Below the pieces are notes generated by a model. It did not search any database, was not told where the DNA came from, and saw only the letters and a list, made by a program, of their open reading frames with translations. The position numbers and the translations under genes were made by a program. A DNA stretch of 12,828 bases from Sedimentisphaerales bacterium. Lineage in GTDB: Bacteria; Planctomycetota; Phycisphaerae; Sedimentisphaerales; SG8-4. Location of the stretch: the NCBI GenBank assembly GCA_016928975.1, contig JAFGJR010000199.1, positions 1-12,828 on the forward strand. Direction: 5' to 3'. Position 1 is the stretch's first letter; each line of letters starts with the position of its first letter. This document shows, piece after piece, positions 1 through 6,664 of this stretch.

Positions 1-75
1 GTCAAGACGAAAAGTAACATAAATCCATACAAAATAAACACTTATCACATCTTCTTGCAATGTCCCGACTTTTGA

Positions 76-165
76 CGCAGGCGTCTTAACACGCCGGGTT
101 TTCTATCGGATTACTTTCGCGACGAAGTCCTCGCCGAAGCAGAGGTGCACTATGACGCGGCATGA
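76..165 (+). pseudogene. C-terminal remnant of an MNT-type nucleotidyltransferase
   Basis: A short open frame runs from an in-frame TGA at 73-75 to a TGA at 163-165. From about position 103 it reads LSDYFRDEVLAEAEVHYDAA. This resembles the last 20 residues of small MNT/MntA-like nucleotidyltransferases, which commonly end in a 'reEvL.eAevlY' helix. It overlaps the ATG of the downstream HepT-like frame by 14 bases, the usual layout of MNT-HepT pairs. The catalytic GSx10DxD part is absent, and bases 1-75 upstream are AT-rich and unlike the rest of the window, so the front of the gene has been lost or replaced. The match is short, and the call leans on the HepT-like neighbour. Confidence 0.45.
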
Positions 166-379
166 CGACACAACGCGCCTGCGCCACATGCTGGATCATG
201 CGGCCGAGGCAACTCAAATGGCCCAGGGCAGGCAGAGGCATGACCTTGAAGCGGATCGTCAGTTCTCCTTGGCCCTGACCCATCTGGTAGAGATTGTCGG
301 AGAAGCGCCCGCTCGCGTCTTCACGGACGTGACCCGCGATGCGCGAGGCCACTCCTATCGTCGTCCGAGCAGCCTGTAG
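152..379 (+). pseudogene. truncated HepT-like (DUF86, HEPN) protein
   Basis: The 75-residue frame begins MTRHDDTTRLRHMLDHAAEA and continues with a helix around residues 38-56 (LALTHLVEIVGEAPARV). Both match the first half of HepT-like HEPN proteins, where 'R.rhmLdaa.ea' and 'lal.r.lEiiGEA..v' are conserved. Intact family members are roughly 110-120 residues and carry the RNase motif Rx4-6H in the second half. Here the similarity ends near residue 66, and the last 25 bases run into the 3' end of the opposite-strand isomerase gene, so the motif is missing. In full-length members HepT is the toxin (RNase) and MNT the AMPylating antitoxin, but this copy should be inactive. It overlaps the MNT tail upstream. 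Confidence 0.6.
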
Positions 380-2079
380 GCTTCCTCGCCGCCGTTGATG
401 AGGTGGATCAGAGGCTGCGGTCGGTCCACACCCTCGATGAACCTGGGCCGGGCGGCCCAGGGTGTGACGCTCAGCACACCCATCATGTCCATCCAGTATT
501 GCAGGCGGGCCACCGGCAGGTTCCAGGTCATGTGGAAGTGGTTGGCTGGCGGGTACTGCTTGTACTCGAGCATCGTGGCGTACTTGGGAACGACGAACGT
601 GTGCGGCCAGGTGGGCGTGGTCAGGTTGCACATCGCTTTGCCAAGCTCCTCCGGTACCTGGGTGGTCTGGGCCTCGTCCCAGATCAGGCTGAACAAGCCG
701 CTGACGCTGCTGTATGCCACGCGTGCGGCGATTCCCTTGATGCCGGCCGGCGTCATAAACGTGACGGAATTGCCGCCACCGGGGAAGTAGAACCGGTCTG
801 CCAGCGGCATGGAGACTCGCTCCATGATCTGCTTGACGGTCGCGCCCGGTTCGGCCGCCCAGTCGAAGGCGGCGCTGCCGGAGTTGTCGCCGTCCACGAG
901 CCCTTTGGTGTGCCAGTCCGCACTCGTGTCGAGCTTCTTGAGTCCGAGCTTCTCGGCCAATGCCTTGACCTCCCAGGCCTCCCAGACCTTTCGGAAGTCC
1001 ATGAACAGGGGCGGGTTGCCTCCGCTGAGGTAGGTCATGAACAGCATGGTGAGCAGACCCTGCACGTCCGCCTCGGTCGCGTAGGGCAGGGGGGCGTTGC
1101 TGCCGTTGTGATCGAAGGTGCTGTTGAAGAAGGACTCCATCACATCCGCGACCGGCAGAGGGATGCCTCGCGCGTCGCTACCCCATTCGAGCTGGCTCAT
1201 GAATCCGCCGCCTACGGCGTTCAGGTCGGCCATGAGGTCGCGGACGATCAGGTACATCGCCATGGACATGTTGAATCGTTCGCTGTCCTCGTTGCCGTGC
1301 AGGACCAAGCGGTTGCCCACGTACCGATCCACCCACGCTCGCAAGTCCTTGAGTTCCTTGTCCTTGTAGGCTTTCCTGGTGAGCATGTCGGCCAGGAGCT
1401 TCATATCCAAACGCGTGATTTCGATGCCGAAGGTGTTTCGCGTGGGGATCACGTGCGCCAGCGCCGTCTCCATGCCCATCGAGTCATGCCCGAAGACCAC
1501 GACGCGTCGGCCGCGCAGCGCTACGGCGGTCACCGCCGCGTAGCACCAGTCAATCAGGTTCCTGGCCGTCTGGTCGGTCATTTCCGGCTCCAGGCCGGTG
1601 TCCGGCCAGGTCCCTACGTTCAGCGCCGCCATTCGGCCGTACTGCGCCAGCGCGCCGTTCAGAGCGTGCGCATAGACCACGCCCGGCCTGGGACCGCTGT
1701 TGCCGCAGGTGATATTGACCGGAGTGTTCGCCGGGAATTGCTGGAGCAGTGAGATCGTGGTCAGTTGCGGGAACGCCCACGTGTCGGGCACACAAACCAG
1801 GATGTCCACATCCGCCTTGCGGAACTGCTGGGCGACGATGTCCGCCTGTGCCTCGCCATCTACGAGCACAGTCGAGTAAACCACCGGCACCGCCGTCTTG
1901 TCCGGCAGGACCACGGCGCCGCTGATCGTTTCGGCCGCCATCTGGGCGATGTTCCGGCATCGTGTGCGGCTCTCCTCGTCGATCCGCGGGTCACTCGTGG
2001 CAAACACCCCGATCACGGGCACTTTCGGCGTCGCCTTGCGGATCGCCGGCAGCCTTGTTGCGTCACCTCTCTTGGCCAT
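355..2079 (-). CDS. L-fucose isomerase family protein
   Basis: The 574-residue cytosolic protein aligns by eye along its whole length with E. coli FucI (591 aa), which interconverts L-fucose and L-fuculose using Mn2+. Shared landmarks are SGPRPGVVYAHAL near 128-140, SMGM near 200, the NSTFDHNG segment near 319-326, NSGSAAFD near 399-406, FPGGGNS near 432-438 and TWPHTFVVPK near 490-499. The metal ligands of E. coli FucI (E337, D361, H528) appear to correspond to E336 in YATEADVQG, D361 in FMDFRKVW and H514 in ANHFHMTW. AAAGGAG sits 6 bases before the ATG and supports the start. It is the third gene after E1 and E2, 74 bases downstream of E2, probably in one transcript. The family also accepts D-arabinose and related sugars, so the substrate is not certain. 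No kinase lies nearby. Confidence 0.82.
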   Translation of the reverse strand: MAKRGDATRLPAIRKATPKVPVIGVFATSDPRIDEESRTRCRNIAQMAAETISGAVVLPDKTAVPVVYSTVLVDGEAQADIVAQQFRKADVDILVCVPDTWAFPQLTTISLLQQFPANTPVNITCGNSGPRPGVVYAHALNGALAQYGRMAALNVGTWPDTGLEPEMTDQTARNLIDWCYAAVTAVALRGRRVVVFGHDSMGMETALAHVIPTRNTFGIEITRLDMKLLADMLTRKAYKDKELKDLRAWVDRYVGNRLVLHGNEDSERFNMSMAMYLIVRDLMADLNAVGGGFMSQLEWGSDARGIPLPVADVMESFFNSTFDHNGSNAPLPYATEADVQGLLTMLFMTYLSGGNPPLFMDFRKVWEAWEVKALAEKLGLKKLDTSADWHTKGLVDGDNSGSAAFDWAAEPGATVKQIMERVSMPLADRFYFPGGGNSVTFMTPAGIKGIAARVAYSSVSGLFSLIWDEAQTTQVPEELGKAMCNLTTPTWPHTFVVPKYATMLEYKQYPPANHFHMTWNLPVARLQYWMDMMGVLSVTPWAARPRFIEGVDRPQPLIHLINGGEEAYRLLGRR

Positions 2080-2093
2080 GAGAAACTCCTTTC

Positions 2094-2104
2094 ATTCACG
2101 ATTT
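2094..2104. repeat. 11-base element shared by both operon spacers (copy 1)
   Basis: ATTCACGATTT lies just upstream of the isomerase ribosome binding site. The identical 11 bases recur at 3456-3466 in the spacer between E1 and E2. Together with the neighbouring heptamers, this suggests that both spacers carry members of one short AT-richer repeat family. Confidence 0.5.
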
Positions 2105-2134
2105 GTGATTGGGATGAGGCGCTCGCGGACGCCA

Positions 2135-2169
2135 AAATCGCAAATCGCAAATCTCAAGTCGCAAATTGC
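2135..2169. repeat. five tandem 7-base units in the E2-isomerase spacer
   Basis: Five consecutive heptamers read AAATCGC, AAATCGC, AAATCTC, AAGTCGC and AAATTGC on the plus strand. The array crosses the 3' end of the E2 gene: on the minus strand the E2 codons for Q-F-A-T and the stop TGA (2154-2156) fall inside units 3 to 5. The rest of the array lies in the spacer before the isomerase. It looks like a local expansion or a dispersed intergenic repeat rather than an operator. Confidence 0.7.
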
Positions 2170-3416
2170 TTCGGGTCTTCCAGCATCTTCTTCACGAAGT
2201 CGAGGAACTGGGCGGCGTAGGCGCCGTTGGCGACCTTGTGGTCCACCGACAGGGTCATGTTCATCAGCTTGCGAATGAGAATGCCGCCGTTGTCCGGGAC
2301 ACAGGTATCGGCGATTCGCCCGATGCCGAGGATACTGCACTGGCCGGGCACGACGATCGGGATGAACGACTCGATGCCGAACGCGCCGAGGTTGCTCACT
2401 GTAATGCACCCGCCTTCAAGGTCGGACAGGTCCAGCTTGTCATTCTTGGCCCGCTCGATCAGCGCCTGGCTGTCACGGGCGATCTGACGGACGCCTTTCT
2501 TGCTGACGTCCTTGACTAAGGGTGCGACCAAACCGTCGGGCACGGAGATCGCCAGGCCCACGTGAATGGCGTCGGCCAGCTTGATCGCATCGCCGGCGAG
2601 CTGGCCGGTCATGATCGGATACTTCTCCAGACCCGTCGCGACCGCCTTCATGATGAAATCGTTGTAGGCCACCTTCACGTCGGCGGATTCGTTCATCTGC
2701 GTGCGCAGGGCTGTCAGCGCGGTCATATCGACTCTGACCGTCAGATAGAAGCAGGGAATCTCCTGCTTGGACTTGAGCATGCGCTCGGCTGTGATTCGCT
2801 GGAGGCGATTGACCTTCACTGTGCTTCCGAGCGTGGCCTGCGACATGGGAGTCGTTGCCGCAGCGGCAGGGCGAGCCGGCTGGGGCGCCGGAGCGGGTTT
2901 CGCAGGCTTTGCTGTCGCGGCGTTCTGCACGTCCTGCTCCGTGATCTTGCCTGCCGGCCCTGTCCCCTTGACAGTGGCCAGGTCCACGCCCAGATCTTCC
3001 GCCAGTTTCTTTGCCCTCGGCGAGGCCATGATCTTGTCTATCGGCCTGGCTGGCTCCGTCGCGGCCCCTGGCGGCGCCGTCGTGGTCGGCATCTGTGCGA
3101 CCGGCGTGGCCGGAGCGCCAGCAGCCGAGCCCTTGCCGCCGGTCAGGGCCTCTATGTACTCCATCGGCACCTGCTCGTCCCGGCCCCCGAGGATCAACAT
3201 CACCGCGCCGACGGGCAGCGTCTGGTTGACTTCGGCGACGACGAACTTCACTACCCCGTTGGCGGGAGACTCCATCTCCAGCGTCGCCTTGTCCGTCTCG
3301 ATCTCGAAGATCACATCGCCCTTCTTCACTTCGTCGCCGACCTTGACAAGGCAGTTGACGACGGTCCCTTCCTCCATCGTCTGACCCATCTGCGGCAGCT
3401 TCACTTCTTGTGCCAT
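2154..3416 (-). CDS. dihydrolipoamide acyltransferase (E2) of a 2-oxo acid dehydrogenase complex
   Basis: The 420-residue E2 core transfers the acyl group from E1-bound ThDP, via a lipoyl arm, to CoA. An N-terminal lipoyl domain (about 1-78) has the lipoylation site ETDKATLE with K43. A Pro/Ala-rich linker follows, then an E3/E1-binding domain near 130-165 (ASPRAKKLAEDLGVDL...GTGPAGKITEQDV), a second Pro/Ala linker and the catalytic domain from about 198. The active-site motif, usually DHRxxDG, reads DHKVANG at 392-398: the His (H393) is kept but the Asp is Asn (N397). I start at the second Met (3416) because it opens directly into the lipoyl domain (MAQEVKLPQMGQTM) and has GGGGA upstream; a Met at 3431 adds five residues. 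The gene lies 84 bases downstream of E1. Substrate (pyruvate, acetoin or branched 2-oxo acid) cannot be fixed by eye. Confidence 0.9.
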   Translation of the reverse strand: MAQEVKLPQMGQTMEEGTVVNCLVKVGDEVKKGDVIFEIETDKATLEMESPANGVVKFVVAEVNQTLPVGAVMLILGGRDEQVPMEYIEALTGGKGSAAGAPATPVAQMPTTTAPPGAATEPARPIDKIMASPRAKKLAEDLGVDLATVKGTGPAGKITEQDVQNAATAKPAKPAPAPQPARPAAAATTPMSQATLGSTVKVNRLQRITAERMLKSKQEIPCFYLTVRVDMTALTALRTQMNESADVKVAYNDFIMKAVATGLEKYPIMTGQLAGDAIKLADAIHVGLAISVPDGLVAPLVKDVSKKGVRQIARDSQALIERAKNDKLDLSDLEGGCITVSNLGAFGIESFIPIVVPGQCSILGIGRIADTCVPDNGGILIRKLMNMTLSVDHKVANGAYAAQFLDFVKKMLEDPKQFAT

Positions 3417-3455
3417 GTAGGATATCCCCATTCCATTTTCGATCTATGACGTACG

Positions 3456-3489
3456 ATTCACGATTTATCCACTCCCGATCGTAAATCGT
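3456..3489. repeat. E1-E2 spacer repeat with an inverted repeat
   Basis: The spacer contains ATTCACGATTT (3456-3466), identical to 2094-2104. It overlaps an inverted repeat, ACGATTTA at 3460-3467 and TAAATCGT at 3482-3489, with a 14-base gap. The transcript could form a modest 8-bp hairpin between the E1 and E2 genes. There is no T tract in the minus-strand direction, so this is not an obvious terminator. Confidence 0.45.
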
Positions 3490-3500
3490 CAATTCTGCAT

Positions 3501-5747
3501 CTACGCACCGACGGCTTGCCTGACCGCTTCGACGATCTGCTGGACGCTGGGTATGCTGGCCTCTTCCAGCGGCTCGCTCATGGGCGGCGGAACGTCCCTT
3601 GCGGCCAGATTGATCGGCCGGCCGTCGAGGTAGTCGAAGCCGTGCGTGCCGTCACCGAAATCATACTCCATATACTGCCCCGCGATCTCACGCCCGGCGC
3701 CACACCAGCAGAATCCTTCGCTGATGGTGATCAGTTTGCCGGTCCGACGAACGGACTCGGCAATCGTCTTCATGTCCAGCGGCTTGAGCGTGCGAACGTC
3801 GATCACTTCGGCGTCAATGCCGTGTTTCTCCGCGAGGATCTTGGCTGCATCGAGGGCTCGCATGGCCATCCGGCAGTAGCTGACAATCGTCGCATCGTTG
3901 CCGGGTCGCTTGATGTCGGCCACACCCAGCGGGATGATATAGTCACCCTCCGGCACCGGGCCGGTCTGGCCGTACGTGGCCTTGTGCTCGATGAACACGA
4001 CCGGATTATCGCTCTGAATAGCGGCCCGCAACAGTCCCTTGGCATCGTAGGGCGTCGAGGGCATCACGACGTACAGGCCGGGCGCGTGCATCAGCCATGC
4101 TTCGAGCGATTCCGAGTGGTGAGCCGCAATGCATCGACCGACACCGCCTTCGGTCCGCAGGACCATCGGGACCTTGGCTTTGCCGCCGAACATGTAGCGG
4201 TTGTAGGCGCCGACGTGGACGAGCTGGTCCATCGCGATGGTGACGAAATCGACGTACATGATCTCGGCGACCGGCCGCATGCCGCGAAGGGCTGCGCCGA
4301 CTGCGGCGCCCGCAATGGCGGCTTCCGAGATGGCCGTGTCGATCACTCGCTCTTTGCCGAACTCCGCCAGAAGGCCACGTGTCGCCTGGTAGGCGCCGCC
4401 GTAGAGCCCAACGTCCTCGCCGAAGACGAAGACTCGCTCGTCCCGTCGCAACTCGTCCGCCTGGGCAGCAGAGACTGCCTGGGCGATGCTCATGACATTC
4501 ATGCCATACTGGGCCTTGATCTGAGCCCGTCCCTGCTCGACCGCCTCCTTCTTGGTCTTGGCTCCGCAGGTAGCGACGATCTTCTCGAATGCCGCCGTGG
4601 CCTCTCGGACCTTGGCAGCCATCTGCTTCTCGTCTTCAATCAACTTGGCCGGATAGGTCTCCTCAACGTACACATCCTTGGCGACATCGGCGGGATTCGG
4701 CCACGGGCTGTCCGTGCCGAACTTCGTTGCCGTCTCGATGGCGGTGAACGCCTTGTCCTTGATCTCATCGAGTTCCGCTTCGGTGCAGAGTCCCTCGGCC
4801 GCCAGCTTGCCACGCAGGACGGTAATGGGGTCCCGATCGTGCCAAGCCTTCTCCTCGGCTTTGGTCCGGTACTCCCGGGGGTCGCTTCGGCTGTGGCCGT
4901 ACCAGCGATAGGTCTTGCACTCGATCATCATCATCAGGTTCTCTTTGCGTGCCCGCTCGACGGCCTTTCGAACCGCCAGGAAGACGGCCACCACGTCCTG
5001 GCCATCCACGATCGTGGCGGGCACGTCGTAGGCGGCACTACGCACAGCAATGTCCTCGACACTGCTCGCACGTCTGGTCCCGTCGACAGGGCTGCCAGAG
5101 AATGGCACGCTCATCCCATACAGGTTGTTCTCGATAATTGCGACGAGCGGCACCTTCAACGTCGCGGCCATATTCATCGACTCGTGGAACGTGCCGGTAT
5201 TGCAGGAGCCATCGCCGAAGAACGACAGGACGACCTTGCCGCTTTTCTTGAACTTCTCTGCCAGGGCCGCGCCGACTGCCGGAGGCTGGTTGCCGCCGAC
5301 GATGCCGGTGGAGCCGAGGTTGTTCTGCTTCTCGACCTCGGCAATATGCATGGAGCCGCCGCGTCCCTTGCAGTAGCCGGTCTCCTTGCCCATGAGTTCC
5401 GCCATCATCGCGTTCCAGTGGGCTTGCCGGTCCTGCTCGGTGTCCGCGTACTTGTTGCCGATGGCGCCGCAGTGGCCGTGACCGCGGTGGGTCGAGCCGA
5501 TGACGTCGCCGCGCTCGATGGCCGCCACCGCCCCGGTAGCAACCGCCTCCTGTCCGGCGTAGAGGTGCGACGCTCCCTTGATGACATTCTGTCCCAGCAG
5601 ATCGTAGACCTTCTCCTCGAAGTATCGAATCTCGCAAATGGTTCTGAGCCAATCCTTCACGTCATTGAGCGTGATGATGCCGGCGGTGACAAGCTCCTTG
5701 ATCGTCGGCACAGCCTTTTTGCGCATATCCTCGACCGAATGACCCAT
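3501..5747 (-). CDS. 2-oxo acid dehydrogenase E1, fused alpha and beta subunits (pyruvate/acetoin dehydrogenase type)
   Basis: The 748-residue protein carries both E1 halves in one chain and would perform the ThDP-dependent decarboxylation and reductive acylation of the E2 lipoyl arm. The alpha part (about 25-370) contains HLYAGQEAVA, STHRGHGH (85-92), GYCKGRGGSMHIAE (124-137) and the ThDP motif GDGSCN (178-183) ending in ENN (206-208). These are the hallmarks of PdhA/AcoA. The beta part (about 412-748) contains MSIAQAV, FGEDVGLYGGAYQATRGL, ISEAAIAG, EIMYVDF and HHSESLEAW, as in PdhB/AcoB. A Lys/Glu-rich linker (about 370-412) joins them. Separate alpha and beta genes are the commoner arrangement. 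AGGAG lies 8 bases before the ATG. It is the first gene of the unit, with E2 next; E3 is not in the window. The GYCKGxGGSMHI and THRGHGH segments resemble acetoin dehydrogenase E1, but pyruvate is equally possible. Confidence 0.9.
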   Translation of the reverse strand: MGHSVEDMRKKAVPTIKELVTAGIITLNDVKDWLRTICEIRYFEEKVYDLLGQNVIKGASHLYAGQEAVATGAVAAIERGDVIGSTHRGHGHCGAIGNKYADTEQDRQAHWNAMMAELMGKETGYCKGRGGSMHIAEVEKQNNLGSTGIVGGNQPPAVGAALAEKFKKSGKVVLSFFGDGSCNTGTFHESMNMAATLKVPLVAIIENNLYGMSVPFSGSPVDGTRRASSVEDIAVRSAAYDVPATIVDGQDVVAVFLAVRKAVERARKENLMMMIECKTYRWYGHSRSDPREYRTKAEEKAWHDRDPITVLRGKLAAEGLCTEAELDEIKDKAFTAIETATKFGTDSPWPNPADVAKDVYVEETYPAKLIEDEKQMAAKVREATAAFEKIVATCGAKTKKEAVEQGRAQIKAQYGMNVMSIAQAVSAAQADELRRDERVFVFGEDVGLYGGAYQATRGLLAEFGKERVIDTAISEAAIAGAAVGAALRGMRPVAEIMYVDFVTIAMDQLVHVGAYNRYMFGGKAKVPMVLRTEGGVGRCIAAHHSESLEAWLMHAPGLYVVMPSTPYDAKGLLRAAIQSDNPVVFIEHKATYGQTGPVPEGDYIIPLGVADIKRPGNDATIVSYCRMAMRALDAAKILAEKHGIDAEVIDVRTLKPLDMKTIAESVRRTGKLITISEGFCWCGAGREIAGQYMEYDFGDGTHGFDYLDGRPINLAARDVPPPMSEPLEEASIPSVQQIVEAVRQAVGA

Positions 5748-5827
5748 GCAACGGACTCCTCAAAAGACGATTCCCCTGCCCTATGACGGAGACCGAACGG
5801 CCCCGTCGGGAGCACTGAAAGGCCGTC

Positions 5828-5856
5828 ACTATAGCAGACTGCGATCCTCCAGACAA
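5828..5856 (-). promoter_or_regulatory. sigma70-type promoter for the E1-E2-isomerase unit
   Basis: On the minus strand TTGTCT (5856-5851) and TATAGT (5833-5828) are separated by exactly 17 bases. The -10 box matches the consensus at 5 of 6 positions and the -35 at 4 of 6. Transcription would start near 5820, giving a leader of about 70 bases before the E1 ATG. Predicted from sequence only. Confidence 0.55.
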
Positions 5857-5894
5857 GCCCCTTGCCCTTTTTTGAACGGCTGGTCTTGTCCAAG

Positions 5895-5930
5895 CCTGCC
5901 TGCCGAGATAGCATGGCGCCGCCAGGCAGG
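5895..5930. repeat. inverted repeat upstream of the plus-strand operon
   Basis: CCTGCCTG (5895-5902) and CAGGCAGG (5923-5930) are perfect 8-bp arms around a 20-base loop. The element lies in the divergent gap, 27 bases before the ATG at 5957. It could be a leader hairpin or an operator. I see no convincing promoter for the plus-strand genes in this gap; TTGTCC-17-TAGCAT at 5886-5914 is a weak candidate that overlaps the left arm. Confidence 0.35.
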
Positions 5931-5956
5931 AAGATAGCTGTGAACCGGAGATGAAC

Positions 5957-6148
5957 ATGGGCACACTGTGGGAAATCGTGCAGACGGGTCTGATGTATGG
6001 TCAGAAGCGAAACGCCGATTCACTGGAGGATCGAATCGAGATCCTTGAAAGCCAGCTCCGAGCGACGCAGGACACCTTACGTGCCCTGGTCCGAGAGATC
6101 GAGAGAATGCAGGGCCAGGACATCGACCACGACGGCAGAATCGGCTGA
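5957..6148 (+). CDS. small coiled-coil protein of unknown function
   Basis: The 63-residue protein starts MGTLWEIVQTGLMYGQKRNA and then forms one charged amphipathic helix from about residue 18 to 53 (DRIEILESQLRATQDTLRAL, then VREIERMQ), ending in an acidic tail. The heptad spacing of Leu/Ile suggests a dimeric coiled coil. There is no signal peptide or membrane segment. An ATG six bases upstream (5951) is in frame, but GGAG abuts it. The start at 5957 has GGAG at a normal 6-base distance, so I chose it. It is the first gene of the plus-strand cluster, 59 bases before the DUF3788 gene. I do not recognise a family. The good ribosome binding site and helical heptads argue that it is real. Confidence 0.6.
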   Translation: MGTLWEIVQTGLMYGQKRNADSLEDRIEILESQLRATQDTLRALVREIERMQGQDIDHDGRIG

Positions 6149-6191
6149 ACGGATATCGCGGCGAGGCAAAGGCCTGCCGAAAAGCGCCTGC

Positions 6192-6205
6192 AACCTCAGG
6201 AGGTT
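6192..6205 (+). promoter_or_regulatory. ribosome binding site inside a short hairpin
   Basis: AACCT and AGGTT flank the loop CAGG, so the strong Shine-Dalgarno AGGAGG (6198-6203, 4 bases before the ATG at 6208) lies in the loop and right arm of a 5-bp stem. This could modestly limit translation of the DUF3788 gene. The stem is short and may be chance. Confidence 0.35.
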
Positions 6206-6207
6206 CT

Positions 6208-6651
6208 ATGGGCGAGTTGAGTCAGCGGATGGTGGATGGGAACGCGCCGCCGGAGGCGGCGAGCGTGGCCGGGTGGGTGGGCCGCGACAGCTACAAACGT
6301 TGGATGCATCTGGTTGAGTTCATCGACGTCAGCTATCCGGGGGTCTTCTCGCCGGACTGGATCTTTGGGGGTAGGAAATATGGATGGGGACTGCGGTTCA
6401 AGAAATCCAGGTCGTTCTGCACGCTCATCCCGGAGCGCGGTCGGCTTGTGGTTCAGATCGTGCTCGGCGGCAAGGAACGGGAGGAAGCGGAGAAGATCCT
6501 GCTCCAGTTGAGTCCGAGCGTGCGCAGGAAGTACGCAGAGGCCACGACCTATCATGACGGCAAGTGGTTGGCGATTGTCGCGGACCGCGGTAGAATACTC
6601 GACGACATCAAACGGCTGCTTGTCATCAAGCGTAAGCCCAGGCAGAAATGA
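6208..6651 (+). CDS. DUF3788 family protein
   Basis: The 147-residue soluble protein matches the DUF3788 pattern as I know it: a conserved N-terminal segment ([13 protein letters not shown]), a [19 protein letters not shown] core where a basic strand pair is followed by a hydrophobic strand (LVVQIVLGG), a helix with EREEAEKIL, and a C-terminal [21 protein letters not shown] segment. Members are small cytosolic proteins of unknown biochemical role, often annotated as hypothetical. No signal peptide is present. The AGGAGG site 4 bases before the ATG is very strong. The gene ends 13 bases before the glycosidase gene, so the two are almost certainly cotranscribed. Why a cytosolic DUF3788 protein sits with secreted glycosidases is unknown. 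Confidence 0.75.
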   Translation: MGELSQRMVDGNAPPEAASVAGWVGRDSYKRWMHLVEFIDVSYPGVFSPDWIFGGRKYGWGLRFKKSRSFCTLIPERGRLVVQIVLGGKEREEAEKILLQLSPSVRRKYAEATTYHDGKWLAIVADRGRILDDIKRLLVIKRKPRQK

Positions 6652-6664
6652 AGGAGAGAGTCAC

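Noticed and set aside
403..1752. 449-codon plus-strand frame opposite the isomerase gene
   Set aside because: Antisense shadow of a well-supported FucI-family gene; no recognisable motifs.
2473..3492. 339-codon minus-strand frame overlapping E2 in another frame
   Set aside because: Low-complexity Arg/Gly/Asp-rich translation created by frame shift of the E2 gene.
3516..5786. 756-codon plus-strand open frame covering the whole E1 gene
   Set aside because: It is an antisense shadow in GC-rich sequence. Its translation has no family features and is rich in His, Arg, Gly and Leu, while the minus-strand frame encodes a complete E1.
6554..6664. N-terminal extension of the GH140-like protein
   Set aside because: It overlaps the DUF3788 gene and would bury the signal peptide. 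The ATG at 6665 has its own AAGGAG site.
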